Source: an uncultured Kangiella sp.
Lineage (GTDB): Bacteria > Pseudomonadota > Gammaproteobacteria > Enterobacterales > Kangiellaceae
DNA length: 64,000 bases
NCBI GenBank assembly: GCA_947503345.1
Contig: CANNCW010000001.1
Span: 372,001 to 436,000, forward strand
Direction: 5' to 3'
Below the pieces are notes generated by a model. That model was not told the DNA's origin, ran no database searches, and saw only the letters and a list, made by a program, of their open reading frames with translations. Shown piece by piece: positions 30,222-39,970 of the stretch (positions are counted from its first letter, which is position 1; every line of letters begins with the position of its first letter). A program made the position numbers and the translations under genes.

Positions 30222-31943
30222 TTATTTTTTTACAGCCTTGCCAATAGTCAGCAACATCTTGTTTAAATCATCTTCTTGTACTTGATAACAGTGAGAAGAC
30301 TCTTGCCAATGGATATGATTAGAACGCTGCTCCAGTAACTCAGCCCAGGAAGCTTTCTCATCCGGTTTCCAAGCGGCGGCCAAACGATCCAACAAGTTAT
30401 TCTCTAAACTTTCTCTCGATGAGATCTTCACGAAAGCTGTTAAAAGCCATTGCTCAATATCAACATTTTCAACCACACTAGGAATTTTTCGCACCATTAA
30501 GCCTTGAGGACCAAGCTGAGAAATATCGAAACCCAAGTCTGCACTATTGTCCATAACATGGGCTAAATCATTTTCATCATTCAAGGTTAACCGAATCGGT
30601 ATTAAAATAGGTTTTTGCTTTATCTCTTTTGCAATCCACTCTTTTTCCAAGGTGGATCGCACCAACTCAACCCAATAAGCTTTAATATCTAAAACTAGTA
30701 GTTGCTGATCCTTTGGTTGAATGAAGTATCGCTCAAACCAAAGTTGGTTATTCCCTTTAGCTCCCGTCTTTTTAGGATGATAAAAAGAATTTTTTTCTTT
30801 AACTTTTAGAGTTGAGGGTGATTGATATTCAAATGAATCTGGTGCAACTTCCTCGATTTGCTCAGCAACACTGGAGATCACACCTGTTTCATACTTGCTA
30901 GTCTCTTGATAAGTAACATCCGAGCCTTGCATCTCAAAGCCGCTCATGTGCTGTTCAAGACTTATTTCTAATGCCTTAATAATATAATCGTGAACTCGCC
31001 GTCCTTCGATAAAGCGAACTTCATGTTTAGTTGGGTGTACGTTAATATCCAACTTATCCGCTGGCAATTCTAAGAACAAAACAAAGGCAGGCGAGCGCCC
31101 AGTAGGTAATAAATCATGGTAAGCCTGACGCACTGCATGACTAATGGTTCTATCTCTTACGGGACGACCATTCACGAAGAAATATTGATTTAGACTTGAA
31201 CTTTGGTGAAAATCCGCAGGACCTAACCAACCACTGAGTTTTAAATCTTCCAACTCGCTACTTAGGGTTAAAGCTTTTTGAATAAATGCCCGACCAACAA
31301 TGCTACCTACTCGTTGCTTAACTTGTTCCAAACTACTGGCAGCTGGAATTCGTTTCACAACTTTGCCGTTGTGTTTAAGAGTTAATGCCAATTGAGGATT
31401 GGCTAAGGCGACCTTTTTAACAGTTTCTTCTACATGAACAAATTCAGTTCTCTCTGCTTTCAAAAACTTCTGCCTTGCAGGCGTATTAAAAAATAAATCT
31501 TTAACCTCTACAATCGAACCAAAAGGTAATGAATGTGGTTGCATTTTTACATCCATATCTTGGCCTTCGGTATAAGCTGACCAACCAATATCCTGTTCTT
31601 CAGGTTTAGAGCTTAACGTCAGCTTAGATACCGAACTAATACTCGCCAAAGCTTCGCCACGAAAACCTAACGTTTTAATGGCTTCTAAATCTTTAGCTTC
31701 AAGAATTTTACTGGTTGCATGGCGTGCTAATGCAAGACTCAATTCTTCGCGTGGAATACCAACACCATTATCAGTTATTCGGATCAAACGAATCCCACCA
31801 CGTTCCAAATCAACTTGAATCCTAGTTGCTCCAGCATCAATAGAGTTTTCTAATAATTCTTTAACCACCGAAGCAGGACGCTCAACGACTTCACCAGCCG
31901 CAATTTGATTTGCAATTAAAGGCGAAAGCTTTTGAATAGGCAC
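30222..31943 (-). CDS. mutL: DNA mismatch repair protein MutL
   Basis: 573 residues. N-terminal GHKL ATPase ([50 protein letters not shown]) to about 330, a linker, and a C-terminal dimerisation domain. The DQHAxxE endonuclease motif is absent ([13 protein letters not shown] stands there), so this is the methyl-directed, non-nicking type expected in gammaproteobacteria with MutH. The start is GTG 31943; there is no nearby in-frame ATG, and the sequence after it matches the MutL N-terminus. Confidence 0.95.
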   Translation of the reverse strand: MPIQKLSPLIANQIAAGEVVERPASVVKELLENSIDAGATRIQVDLERGGIRLIRITDNGVGIPREELSLALARHATSKILEAKDLEAIKTLGFRGEALASISSVSKLTLSSKPEEQDIGWSAYTEGQDMDVKMQPHSLPFGSIVEVKDLFFNTPARQKFLKAERTEFVHVEETVKKVALANPQLALTLKHNGKVVKRIPAASSLEQVKQRVGSIVGRAFIQKALTLSSELEDLKLSGWLGPADFHQSSSLNQYFFVNGRPVRDRTISHAVRQAYHDLLPTGRSPAFVLFLELPADKLDINVHPTKHEVRFIEGRRVHDYIIKALEISLEQHMSGFEMQGSDVTYQETSKYETGVISSVAEQIEEVAPDSFEYQSPSTLKVKEKNSFYHPKKTGAKGNNQLWFERYFIQPKDQQLLVLDIKAYWVELVRSTLEKEWIAKEIKQKPILIPIRLTLNDENDLAHVMDNSADLGFDISQLGPQGLMVRKIPSVVENVDIEQWLLTAFVKISSRESLENNLLDRLAAAWKPDEKASWAELLEQRSNHIHWQESSHCYQVQEDDLNKMLLTIGKAVKK

Positions 31944-31959
31944 GAAAAGTTAAATCCAA

Positions 31960-33336
31960 TTAGTTAGCAGTTGGTATAATCAATTTCTGACCGATACGTA
32001 CCGTATTGGATTTTAGATTATTAGCAACTTTTAATTCCCTAATAGAAACATCAAACCGACTAGCTACTTTACTTAAACTGTCGCCACGCTGTACGCGATA
32101 AATGTTTTGACGGAATTTTGCAGAATAAAAAGTGCCATCTGGTGCATTGGATTTAAAGTAAGCTTTTATGCCATCTTTTACTGCTCGGGCTAACTTCTGG
32201 CGATAATTTTTTGATTTAAGTAACTTTTCTTCTTGTGGATTAGAAATAAAACCTGACTCAACTAAAATCGAAGGAATATCCGGATTTTTTAGAACTAATA
32301 AATTATTTTCTTCTACATGCGACTTATGCATTTTTGGTGCTACTTTACCCATTTTTTTATGCACGTTTTTAGCAATTTGCATACTTTCTGCAATCGAGCT
32401 TTCCATTTGTAAATCAAGCAATACAGAGCGCACTGAAGAATCATAATCAGATAAAGTAATCTTACTATCAACACCACCTAGCAATTCAGATTTCTCTTCT
32501 TGTAACTGCATCCAACGGGCAATTTCTGACTTGACACCACGAGTATTTAAAATCCAAACCGAAGCGCCACGGGCTTTGGGACTTTTAAAACCGTCCGCAT
32601 GCACTGACACAAATAAATCCGCTCTATTTTGACGAGCAATGTCAGTACGCTTTCGATGACGTAAATAATAGTCGCCTTTACGAGTTAATATTGCTTTAAG
32701 GCCTTTTTCTTTATTAATTTCGTCGGCTAATTGTTTTGATAATGCCAAGACAACATTCTTCTCACGTGAACCTGTAGGACCTAAAGCGCCAGGGTCTTCG
32801 CCACCATGGCCAGCATCAATCGCTATAACAATATCTCTTTGCAGCTCTTTTTCTGGTGCCACTTTTGGTTGAGTTTTGACTACTTCTTTTTTCTTATCAA
32901 ATAGGTCTATGACCAATCGATCTCCATAATCTTGATAAGGCTTTAAGCTAAAGCTTTTTGGCGTTGCCTCTTTACTTAGATCTAAAACCAAACGTAAATC
33001 ACCAACCTTAACTGGCTTAGACTTGCGAACTTTTTTAATCAAATCGCTTTTAATCTCAAGATCCGCTAAATCTACCACCACCGAAGACTCAGGAATATCG
33101 ATAACGATTCGATGAGGATTTGATAAAACTTTAATTTGATGTTCAACATTGGAACTAAGATCTAGCACTACTCGGGTAGACTCCGGAGATTGCCAAAAGC
33201 GCATACTTTTGACCACAGCGGCATTTGCCATTGTTGGTATAAAACTTAGAGTCGACAGACCTATTGCTACTAAACTAGCTTTTAAGTTTTTCTGCCATAA
33301 AGAATGGCTTTTCTCTAAATTTCTGTTCTTTGTCAT
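31960..33336 (-). CDS. amiB: N-acetylmuramoyl-L-alanine amidase with AMIN and LysM domains
   Basis: 458 residues; periplasmic amidase that splits septal peptidoglycan. Order: basic N-terminus and signal peptide ending near ANAA (about residue 40), AMIN targeting domain (about 42-140), Amidase_3 domain with zinc ligands in IDAGHGGEDPGA, GSREKN and SVHADGF and the catalytic Glu in VESGFISN, then a C-terminal LysM (YRVQRGDSLSKVASRF, to the end). The LysM is as in pseudomonad AmiB. Gene order tsaE-amiB-mutL is conserved with E. coli, hence the symbol. Confidence 0.94.
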   Translation of the reverse strand: MTKNRNLEKSHSLWQKNLKASLVAIGLSTLSFIPTMANAAVVKSMRFWQSPESTRVVLDLSSNVEHQIKVLSNPHRIVIDIPESSVVVDLADLEIKSDLIKKVRKSKPVKVGDLRLVLDLSKEATPKSFSLKPYQDYGDRLVIDLFDKKKEVVKTQPKVAPEKELQRDIVIAIDAGHGGEDPGALGPTGSREKNVVLALSKQLADEINKEKGLKAILTRKGDYYLRHRKRTDIARQNRADLFVSVHADGFKSPKARGASVWILNTRGVKSEIARWMQLQEEKSELLGGVDSKITLSDYDSSVRSVLLDLQMESSIAESMQIAKNVHKKMGKVAPKMHKSHVEENNLLVLKNPDIPSILVESGFISNPQEEKLLKSKNYRQKLARAVKDGIKAYFKSNAPDGTFYSAKFRQNIYRVQRGDSLSKVASRFDVSIRELKVANNLKSNTVRIGQKLIIPTAN

Positions 33337-33368
33337 TCGTTCACTGTCAGGGGCTTTTTTGCCTATAA

Positions 33369-33851
33369 TTATTTCATCTCATTTTGGCACAAAATATCAT
33401 CAAATTGCCAGTCATTAGCTAATTTGTCATTCAAACATTGAAGCTTCAAGCTGCGTCCTGTTTCATGATACTCCAAATGAATCATTAAATCGGCATCAGG
33501 GATCCAACCTCTGCCTTGTTCTGGCCATTCAAATATCAAGATTGCTCTTTCCGTTTGATATTCTCGAATACCGATGTATTCCAATTCTTCTGGATCAGCT
33601 AAACGGTACAGATCAAAATGATAAACTGAAATACCATTAAGCAAATAAGGCTCTACCAGAGTATAAGTCGGACTTTTAGTGGAACCTTTATGCCCCAACC
33701 CTTTTAATAAGCCTCGTACTAATGTAGTTTTGCCCGCACCTAAATTACCATTAAGATAAATCACTAAAGGCACACTTATTTTCTTAGCTAAGCCAAAACC
33801 AAAAGCTTCTGTGACTTGTTCATCTGCTAAAAATAACTCAAAATTCTTCAT
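33369..33851 (-). CDS. tsaE: tRNA threonylcarbamoyladenosine biosynthesis ATPase TsaE
   Basis: 160 residues. P-loop GNLGAGKTTLVRGLL, then STKSPTYTLVEPY, VYHFDLYRLADPEELEYIG and IFEWPEQG, the family signature. TsaE works with TsaB and TsaD to place t6A at A37 of ANN-decoding tRNAs. Upstream of amiB by 32 bases. The usual nnrD (yjeF) gene does not precede it; orn does. Confidence 0.95.
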   Translation of the reverse strand: MKNFELFLADEQVTEAFGFGLAKKISVPLVIYLNGNLGAGKTTLVRGLLKGLGHKGSTKSPTYTLVEPYLLNGISVYHFDLYRLADPEELEYIGIREYQTERAILIFEWPEQGRGWIPDADLMIHLEYHETGRSLKLQCLNDKLANDWQFDDILCQNEMK

Positions 33852-33910
33852 GATTCTTTAATAGCTACCGTTTGAATTTCAATATTAAGGTCTTAAAGCT
33901 GACTAGAAAC

Positions 33911-34480
33911 TTAATCAAGGTCAATAAAATGTTCACGATAATAAGCACACTCAGCAATCGATTCACGAATATCATCCATTGCTAAATGAGTCGCTTTTTT
34001 GGTAAATCCTTTTAATATTTGCGGTTTCCAGCGACGCGCCAACTCTTTAATAGTACTGACATCCACATGACGATAGTGAAAATAGGCTTCTAAACTTGGC
34101 ATATGTTTCGCCATAAATCGTCGATCTTGGCAAATAGAATTACCACACATCGGCGACTTTCCTTCAGGAACCCACTGGCGCAAAAAGTCGATGGTCAGTT
34201 GTGAAGCCGTTTCTTCATCTATATCACTTTGACGTACTCGCTCACTTAAACCCGAGCGGCCATGATGATCTATACACCATTGGTTCATGTTTTCTAAAAC
34301 TTCATCAGGCTGATGAATGGCGATAACAGGGCCTTCAGCCAACACATTCAAATCTTTATCAGTAACAATAGTAGCAATTTCAATCACCTTATCAGAATCA
34401 GGCTCTAAACCTGTCATCTCCAGGTCCACCCAGATTAAATTGTCGGCCAAACCTTTTTTACCATCTTGTTCGTTACTCAC
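33911..34480 (-). CDS. orn: Oligoribonuclease
   Basis: 189 residues, DEDDh 3'-5' exonuclease that clears di- to penta-ribonucleotides. WVDLEMTGL holds the first Dx[13 protein letters not shown] the second Asp motif, and [14 protein letters not shown] the Hxxxx[16 protein letters not shown] is diagnostic. I start at GTG 34480, preceded by TTGGAG with six bases spacing; a TTG at 34492 would add four residues but overlaps that ribosome site. Divergent from phhB. Confidence 0.95.
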   Translation of the reverse strand: MSNEQDGKKGLADNLIWVDLEMTGLEPDSDKVIEIATIVTDKDLNVLAEGPVIAIHQPDEVLENMNQWCIDHHGRSGLSERVRQSDIDEETASQLTIDFLRQWVPEGKSPMCGNSICQDRRFMAKHMPSLEAYFHYRHVDVSTIKELARRWKPQILKGFTKKATHLAMDDIRESIAECAYYREHFIDLD

Positions 34481-34581
34481 TCTCGACTCCAATTTTTGAT
34501 ATTAGATCTAAAATAACCCATCAATTTCCGTTATTATAGTCGCAAATTCGCTTGAATGTTTAATTATTACAAGGATTAACC

Positions 34582-34959
34582 ATGCAACTCAAAGAACAAC
34601 AATGTGTTCACAATGATGAAGCACGTAGCCCAGTTGATACGGATACACGTGATCAACTATTAAGTCAGCAGTTAAGCCAATGGCAATTTGACGCTGAAGC
34701 TGGAGCTGTGATGCGTAAATTTAAGTTTAAAAACTATTACCACACCATGGCTTTTGTTAATGCCGTAGCGTGGATTGCCAATAAACAAGCTCATCATCCT
34801 GACCTAGAAGTTAGTTATGGTCATTGTGTGGTTCGCTATACCACTCATGATGCAGGCAATAGTTTATGTATGAACGATTTGATATGCGCTGCGCATATCG
34901 ATGCACTAGAAAGTAACGGTGATTTTGGCCCTAATTTTCAGCCAAACTTACAAGACTAA
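34582..34959 (+). CDS. phhB: Pterin-4a-carbinolamine dehydratase
   Basis: 125 residues. The family motif is seen as KQAHHPDLEVSYGHCVVRY followed by ND, with catalytic His in AHHPD. It dehydrates the pterin product of phenylalanine hydroxylase; no hydroxylase gene is in this window, and many bacteria keep this gene for other pterin uses. AAGGA precedes ATG 34582. Slightly longer N-terminus than average. Next gene rsgA starts 11 bases on. Confidence 0.92.
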   Translation: MQLKEQQCVHNDEARSPVDTDTRDQLLSQQLSQWQFDAEAGAVMRKFKFKNYYHTMAFVNAVAWIANKQAHHPDLEVSYGHCVVRYTTHDAGNSLCMNDLICAAHIDALESNGDFGPNFQPNLQD

Positions 34960-34970
34960 TGAGCTAATCA

Positions 34971-35960
34971 ATGGCTAGACGACAAAGTAAACACATTACC
35001 GATAAGCAACATAATAAAAAGAAAGTTTCTATTGATGAATCGAGCTTATTGGCGCCAGAGCAAGGTGTGGTGGTCAGTCGTTTTGGTCAGCAAGTTGATA
35101 TTGCGGATAGCAACTTTGAAATCATCCGATGTTTTATACGCAAATCATTAGATATTTTGGTGGTTGGTGATCAAGTGATTTTTTGCCGCCAAGCTAATAC
35201 GGATGGCGGTGAAGAAAAAGGTGTAGTCAACGAATTACTAGAGCGAAATTCATTGCTAAAACGCCCCACTCCGCACTATGGGATCAAGCCGGTCGTCGCC
35301 AATGTGGACTTTGTCGCTTTAGTGTTAGCGCCAGAGCTCGGTTTTTCTGAAATGATGCTCGATCGTTATTTAGTCGCGGCAAAAGCCAGTGACTTACCCG
35401 TTTGGATTATCTTTAACAAGTGGGATCTACTTAGTGACACTGAACAAGAAGTCATTAATCAACGCCTAGAAACTTACCGCCAATTAGGTTACTCCACCTA
35501 TATTATCAGCGCCAAACAAGGTGATGGTGTGGATAAGTTTGTCGCAGACATTGATGGCCAAAGTTTATTATTAGCAGGTCAATCCGGCGTGGGGAAATCC
35601 ACTCTAATCAATCGGCTATTTCCAGAACATCAAGTTGCAACATCTGAAATTTCCGAAACTTCTGGCTTAGGTACACACACCACTACCGCTTCAAGACTCT
35701 ATCGCTTAGCAAAGAACTCCTATATTGTTGACTCGCCAGGTGTAAGGGAGTTTGGCTTATGGCATCTCGATAGCAACTCCATCCAGCAAGGGTTTGTGGA
35801 AATTGCTCATTTAGCTCAAGAATGTAAGTTTCGCGACTGCAAACATTTGAACGAACCAAAATGTGCGGTTTTAGCGGCTTATAAAGCTGGTGAAATTGCT
35901 GATAGTCGGATTCAAAACTACCATTATTTAATTCAAAATTTTGAGGCGGTTAACGGCTAA
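34971..35960 (+). CDS. rsgA: Ribosome small subunit-dependent GTPase A
   Basis: 329 residues; checkpoint GTPase in late 30S maturation. N-terminal OB fold (about 45-105), circularly permuted G domain with G4 FNKWD before G1 GQSGVGKST (203-211) and G3 DSPGVREFG, and a C-terminal zinc knuckle (CKFRDCKHLNEPKC). Gene order orn-rsgA-psd in E. coli is partly kept here, with two extra genes between rsgA and psd. Confidence 0.96.
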   Translation: MARRQSKHITDKQHNKKKVSIDESSLLAPEQGVVVSRFGQQVDIADSNFEIIRCFIRKSLDILVVGDQVIFCRQANTDGGEEKGVVNELLERNSLLKRPTPHYGIKPVVANVDFVALVLAPELGFSEMMLDRYLVAAKASDLPVWIIFNKWDLLSDTEQEVINQRLETYRQLGYSTYIISAKQGDGVDKFVADIDGQSLLLAGQSGVGKSTLINRLFPEHQVATSEISETSGLGTHTTTASRLYRLAKNSYIVDSPGVREFGLWHLDSNSIQQGFVEIAHLAQECKFRDCKHLNEPKCAVLAAYKAGEIADSRIQNYHYLIQNFEAVNG

Positions 35961-35970
35961 GTTTATTGTC

Positions 35971-36978
35971 ATGGAAGAATCAATACTCAAACACTTAGCG
36001 CAATACTATTCCCTTAATGGCAAATTAAAACCACTTGATAGTTATATCGATAAGAACTATCTGCTACTCACCAATGAGAATAAAAGATTTGTTGTCAAAT
36101 TAGCAAACCCTAAAACAGAGCTCGAAAAAATCATACTTGAGAACTCTGCTATGCAACATCTTGTCAGAAAGTCGCTTCCCATATCTACGCCTGAAGTTAT
36201 CAATACTATAAATGGTGATGATTACACCTATTTTAAATCTGGTGAAACTCAATGGACATTAAGAGTTTTAACTTGGCTCGATGGTGATTTGTATTATCAA
36301 ATATCTAATCCAGACGAAAATACTCACCGCTCTCTCGGAAAGTTAGTCGGACAAATGACATGGGGCTTATCTCAATTCCAATCCCCAGCAGCCACTCGAT
36401 CATTCAAATGGGATCTTGCTCAATTAGAGTTAGTTGCAACGGACATACAGTTTTATGACGGTGAAAAAAAACGTTTATTAGAAGAGCAATTAGAACACTT
36501 TGTCAGTGATACAAAGCCAATACTTGCTTCATTACCAAAGCAAGTGATCCATAACGACTGTAATGATTATAACATTGTAATGTCTACAGAAAATGGTTCT
36601 CCAGTGTGCAGTGGTGTATTTGATTTTGGCGACCTTGTTTATACACAAAGAGTTTGTGATTTAGCAGTTGCTTTAACTTATGCTCTATTTAATCAAGAGA
36701 ATATTTTAAAAGTAACCGCTGATATTACTGAAAGCTATTTATCGATCGTTAAGCTTACTACAAAAGAGCTCAAAATATTACTAGACTTGGTGCAAGTACG
36801 ATTAACACAGAGTTTATTAAATAGCGCGGAATCTTACTATCGTGATCCAATAAACCAATACATTCTAGTTTCTCAAAAACCAGCTTGGGAATTACTGATT
36901 AAGCTCAACCGCTTATCTAGTAAAGAAAAACTTGAATTCCATAACAAATTAATAGATAGACTGCATGAGCAGAATTAG
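35971..36978 (+). CDS. Aminoglycoside phosphotransferase-fold kinase, hydroxylysine kinase-like
   Basis: 335 residues of the APH/choline kinase superfamily. Catalytic loop is VIHNDCNDYNIV (H-x-D-x4-N) and the metal-binding Asp is in VFDFGDLVYT; the surrounding wording, HNDCNDYN and FDFGD-VYT-VCDLA-AL-Y, is that of the AGPHD1 (5-hydroxylysine kinase) group. It stands 13 bases before a class III aminotransferase-fold protein of the phospho-lyase type, and in many bacteria these two are fused. Together they would phosphorylate an amino alcohol and eliminate phosphate. ATG 35971 was chosen; a TTG frame opening at 35941 overlaps rsgA. Confidence 0.8.
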   Translation: MEESILKHLAQYYSLNGKLKPLDSYIDKNYLLLTNENKRFVVKLANPKTELEKIILENSAMQHLVRKSLPISTPEVINTINGDDYTYFKSGETQWTLRVLTWLDGDLYYQISNPDENTHRSLGKLVGQMTWGLSQFQSPAATRSFKWDLAQLELVATDIQFYDGEKKRLLEEQLEHFVSDTKPILASLPKQVIHNDCNDYNIVMSTENGSPVCSGVFDFGDLVYTQRVCDLAVALTYALFNQENILKVTADITESYLSIVKLTTKELKILLDLVQVRLTQSLLNSAESYYRDPINQYILVSQKPAWELLIKLNRLSSKEKLEFHNKLIDRLHEQN

Positions 36979-36991
36979 CAGGTAGCGCCTT

Positions 36992-38311
36992 ATGTCATCG
37001 AATAACTCAAATCTAACTCATGATGAAATATTAAATATCCGCCGTAAATCCGTAAACCCTTGCATGAGCATCGCTTATGATAAACCTTTGAAGATCGTCC
37101 GAGGGGAAGGTGTCTGGTTATACGACGAGCAAGATAATGCGTATTTAGATATGGTAAATAATGTTAGTCACGTTGGTCACTGCCACCCCAAAGTTTTCGA
37201 AGCGGCTAGTGAGCAAATGCAACTTTTAAATACCAATAGCCGTTATTTACACGATAAATTAGCACTCTATTCAGAGCAATTACTTGCTACATTCCCCAAA
37301 GAGTTATCGGTGGTTTTCTTCTGCTGTACTGGCTCTGAAGCAAATGAACTAGCTTTACGCCTTGCCAGAGCAAAAACTGGCGGTGATCAATGGATTGCGG
37401 TGGATGGAGCTTATCATGGTAATACTCAAAACTTGATCGATTTAAGTTCTTATAAACATAACGCTAAGGGAGGCGAAGGGGCACCCGATCACGTCCACAT
37501 AATTCCGACCCCAGATAACTACAACGGCCTTATTAAAGATTCTGACAATGCTGGTTTTGAATACGCTGAATTTATCGAAACTGTATTAGAAAATATGGAC
37601 AAGGGGCAAAAGCAAGTCAGCGCTTTTATTTGCGAATCTTTACAAGGCTGTGGTGGCCAAATGCCACTTCCCGAAGGTTATTTATCGGAGGTTTACCAAA
37701 GAGTTCGTTCCGCTGGCGGAGTTTGTATAGCCGATGAAGTACAGGTTGGGTTTGGCCGAAGCGGCACTCATATGTGGGCATTTGAACAGCAAAATGTAGT
37801 TCCAGATATTGTTACTTTGGGCAAGCCTATTGGTAATGGTCATCCTATGTCTGCAGTAGTCACTACTAGAGAAATCGCTGATGCCTTTAATACTGGCATG
37901 GAATATTTTAATACATTTGCAGCAAATCCTGTTTCTTGCGCTATTGGACTATCAGTTCTAAATATTATTGAAGAAGAGCAGCTACAAAAAAATGCCTTAG
38001 TCATGGGCAAGGAAATTCAGAACAGATTAATCCAATTACAAGCTCAATCGCCTTATATTGGTGATGTTCGCGGAACTGGATTATTCATTGGCGCTGAGTT
38101 TGTTACAGATAAAGCCAGTAGAACACCAGATCCAAAACGCTTGGATAAAGTTATTCAAGCAATGCAACATAGAGGTATCTTATTAAGTTCTGAAGGTCCT
38201 AATCATAACGTTCTAAAAATTAAACCTCCTATGGTTTTTAACTCTGTACATTTGGACTATTTTGTGACAAATCTAACGGAAGTACTTCAGCAGCAAGGCT
38301 GTCTTGAATAA
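36992..38311 (+). CDS. PLP-dependent class III aminotransferase-fold enzyme, probable phospho-lyase
   Basis: 439 residues. PLP lysine K278 in TLGKPIGNGHP, CCTGSEANELALRLAR, DGAYHGNT, CIADEVQVGFGRSG, and IGNGHPMSAVVTT are those of the AGXT2L group, whose members are ethanolamine-phosphate and 5-phosphohydroxylysine phospho-lyases. The insertion of GNTQNLIDLSSYK and CESLQGCGGQ fits the same group. Pairing with the kinase directly upstream supports this over an ordinary transaminase. The true substrate is not decided by sequence. It sits before psd. Confidence 0.82.
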   Translation: MSSNNSNLTHDEILNIRRKSVNPCMSIAYDKPLKIVRGEGVWLYDEQDNAYLDMVNNVSHVGHCHPKVFEAASEQMQLLNTNSRYLHDKLALYSEQLLATFPKELSVVFFCCTGSEANELALRLARAKTGGDQWIAVDGAYHGNTQNLIDLSSYKHNAKGGEGAPDHVHIIPTPDNYNGLIKDSDNAGFEYAEFIETVLENMDKGQKQVSAFICESLQGCGGQMPLPEGYLSEVYQRVRSAGGVCIADEVQVGFGRSGTHMWAFEQQNVVPDIVTLGKPIGNGHPMSAVVTTREIADAFNTGMEYFNTFAANPVSCAIGLSVLNIIEEEQLQKNALVMGKEIQNRLIQLQAQSPYIGDVRGTGLFIGAEFVTDKASRTPDPKRLDKVIQAMQHRGILLSSEGPNHNVLKIKPPMVFNSVHLDYFVTNLTEVLQQQGCLE

Positions 38312-38386
38312 AATTCTGACAAGCCTTATGGTTTTCGCTAAAATTCACCCATAAATATTTATACTAACGTCACTGATTAGAATCCC

Positions 38387-39238
38387 ATGGATAAATTTAA
38401 AATACTGCTTCAATATCTAATTCCACAACATGGTTTATCACTATTGATGGGGAAAATTGCAGAATCTAAAAAATCATGGATAAAAAACACTTTTGGTAAT
38501 TGGTTTATCAAACAATATGGCATTGATATGTCGATTGCTGAGCGTGAAACGATAGAAGAGTACGAAACCTTTAATGACTTTTTTACTCGCTCCTTAAAAG
38601 AGGGAATGCGTCCAATTGATGAAGATAAAAAATCTATTGTTAATCCTGCCGATGGCAAAGTAAGTCAACTAGGGAAAATTGAAAATGGTTTTATCTTTCA
38701 GGCAAAAGATCATTTGTACTCAGCAAAAACTTTACTAGGAGGCGATGCAGAGCTTGCCAAACCGTTTAAAAATGGCGAATTTGCAACCATCTATTTATCT
38801 CCAAAAGATTACCACCGTGTCCATATGCCTATGACTGGGCGCTTAACTAAGATGATCCACGTTCCTGGTAACTTATTTAGCGTGAACCCTTTGACTGCAA
38901 AAAATGTACCCAACTTGTTTGCTCGCAATGAAAGAGTGGTCGCCATGTTTGAGACCGAAATTGGCCCAATGGCATTGGTATTAGTAGGCGCGACTATTGT
39001 TGGCAGTATCGAAACCGTGTGGCATGGAACCATAACCCCACCGACTCGCGATAAGCTTAAAGTTTGGGATTATCCGGTTGAAGAAGAAGTAATCCTTGAG
39101 AAAGGTGCCGAAATGGGGCGTTTCAAATTAGGTTCAACCGTTATATTACTATTTCCTGAAAACTCCATTGAATGGGAAAGGAATATGTATGCTAATGCTC
39201 CAACAGTGATGGGTACCTCTTTAGCTAAACAAAATTAA
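38387..39238 (+). CDS. psd: Phosphatidylserine decarboxylase
   Basis: 283 residues; inner-membrane enzyme making phosphatidylethanolamine. Self-cleavage site L248-G249-S250-T251; the Ser becomes the pyruvoyl group. Other blocks: FTRSLKEGMRPID, NPADGKVSQLG, LSPKDYHRVHMP, VNERV-like ARNERVVAMFET and FPENS near the end. Standard proteobacterial length. Terminated by a strong hairpin 28 bases on. Confidence 0.96.
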   Translation: MDKFKILLQYLIPQHGLSLLMGKIAESKKSWIKNTFGNWFIKQYGIDMSIAERETIEEYETFNDFFTRSLKEGMRPIDEDKKSIVNPADGKVSQLGKIENGFIFQAKDHLYSAKTLLGGDAELAKPFKNGEFATIYLSPKDYHRVHMPMTGRLTKMIHVPGNLFSVNPLTAKNVPNLFARNERVVAMFETEIGPMALVLVGATIVGSIETVWHGTITPPTRDKLKVWDYPVEEEVILEKGAEMGRFKLGSTVILLFPENSIEWERNMYANAPTVMGTSLAKQN

Positions 39239-39265
39239 TTTCCTTCAACAATTTCTTTCAAAGAC

Positions 39266-39298
39266 AAAAAAGCCCTTATCAAGTAAGGGCTTTTTTTT
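39266..39298. terminator. Bidirectional terminator between psd and DUF937 gene
   Basis: Stem AAAAAAGCCCTTA / TAAGGGCTTTTTT around TCAAG, with eight T on the plus side and six T on the minus side. The genes on both sides converge on it. Confidence 0.92.
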
Positions 39299-39320
39299 GG
39301 ATATGAATTATCGGCTAAAA

Positions 39321-39845
39321 TTAGCGGAATAACTTTCCAGCCATACCCATGATGTCATCCATCATTGAACCATCACCATCTGAATCCAATAAGCTTTCTA
39401 ACATACCTTGATTTTGAGCCATAGGTTGTTGCTGATTTTGCTTACCTAATGAACCCATAAGTACCGTTGCGGCCATTGGTAACATTTTCTTTAAAATTGA
39501 AGAGTCCAAACCGGTTTGTGCAGAAGCCTGTTGCGCCACTTGGCGAGAAGCATCTTTAGAACCCAAAATGTGGCCTAAAATTGAATTACCATTTTGAATG
39601 GCTTGCTCTTGACCTAACATTTCAGGTTGCTCGATATACTGCTGGTTCTTATTCTTGGTTAATGCGCCAATTAAAGACTCTAAACCGCCTTGTGCAACAT
39701 TGTTTTTCATACCACCCTGAAGTGCTGGTAATAAAGAACCTAAACCTTTTAGTGCATCGCCTGCATCCAAATTCAAATTTTTAGCTATTTGACCAATTGC
39801 ACCTGAATTTTGTTGGCCCAATACCATTTCTAATAAATTACCCAT
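39321..39845 (-). CDS. DUF937 (YidB-like) protein
   Basis: 174 residues. N-terminal LLEMVLGQ then Gly/Ala/Leu-rich helices (LNLDAGDALKGLGSLLPALQGGMKNN) and a second similar unit (SILKKMLPMAATVLMGSLGKQ), the DUF937 pattern, plus an acidic tail (LLDSDGDGSMMDDIMG). No signal peptide. Function unknown. Alone on its strand between psd and the ATL gene. Confidence 0.85.
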   Translation of the reverse strand: MGNLLEMVLGQQNSGAIGQIAKNLNLDAGDALKGLGSLLPALQGGMKNNVAQGGLESLIGALTKNKNQQYIEQPEMLGQEQAIQNGNSILGHILGSKDASRQVAQQASAQTGLDSSILKKMLPMAATVLMGSLGKQNQQQPMAQNQGMLESLLDSDGDGSMMDDIMGMAGKLFR

Positions 39846-39970
39846 TGATTCGATCTCCTAAATCTTGCAGAACTCTGCGTTAAATAACTAATACACTATA
39901 TGGTGTCCAGTCGCTATAATCCAATAGTAGCGACCATCATTTAACACTATTTGACACTTAACGGCTATTT

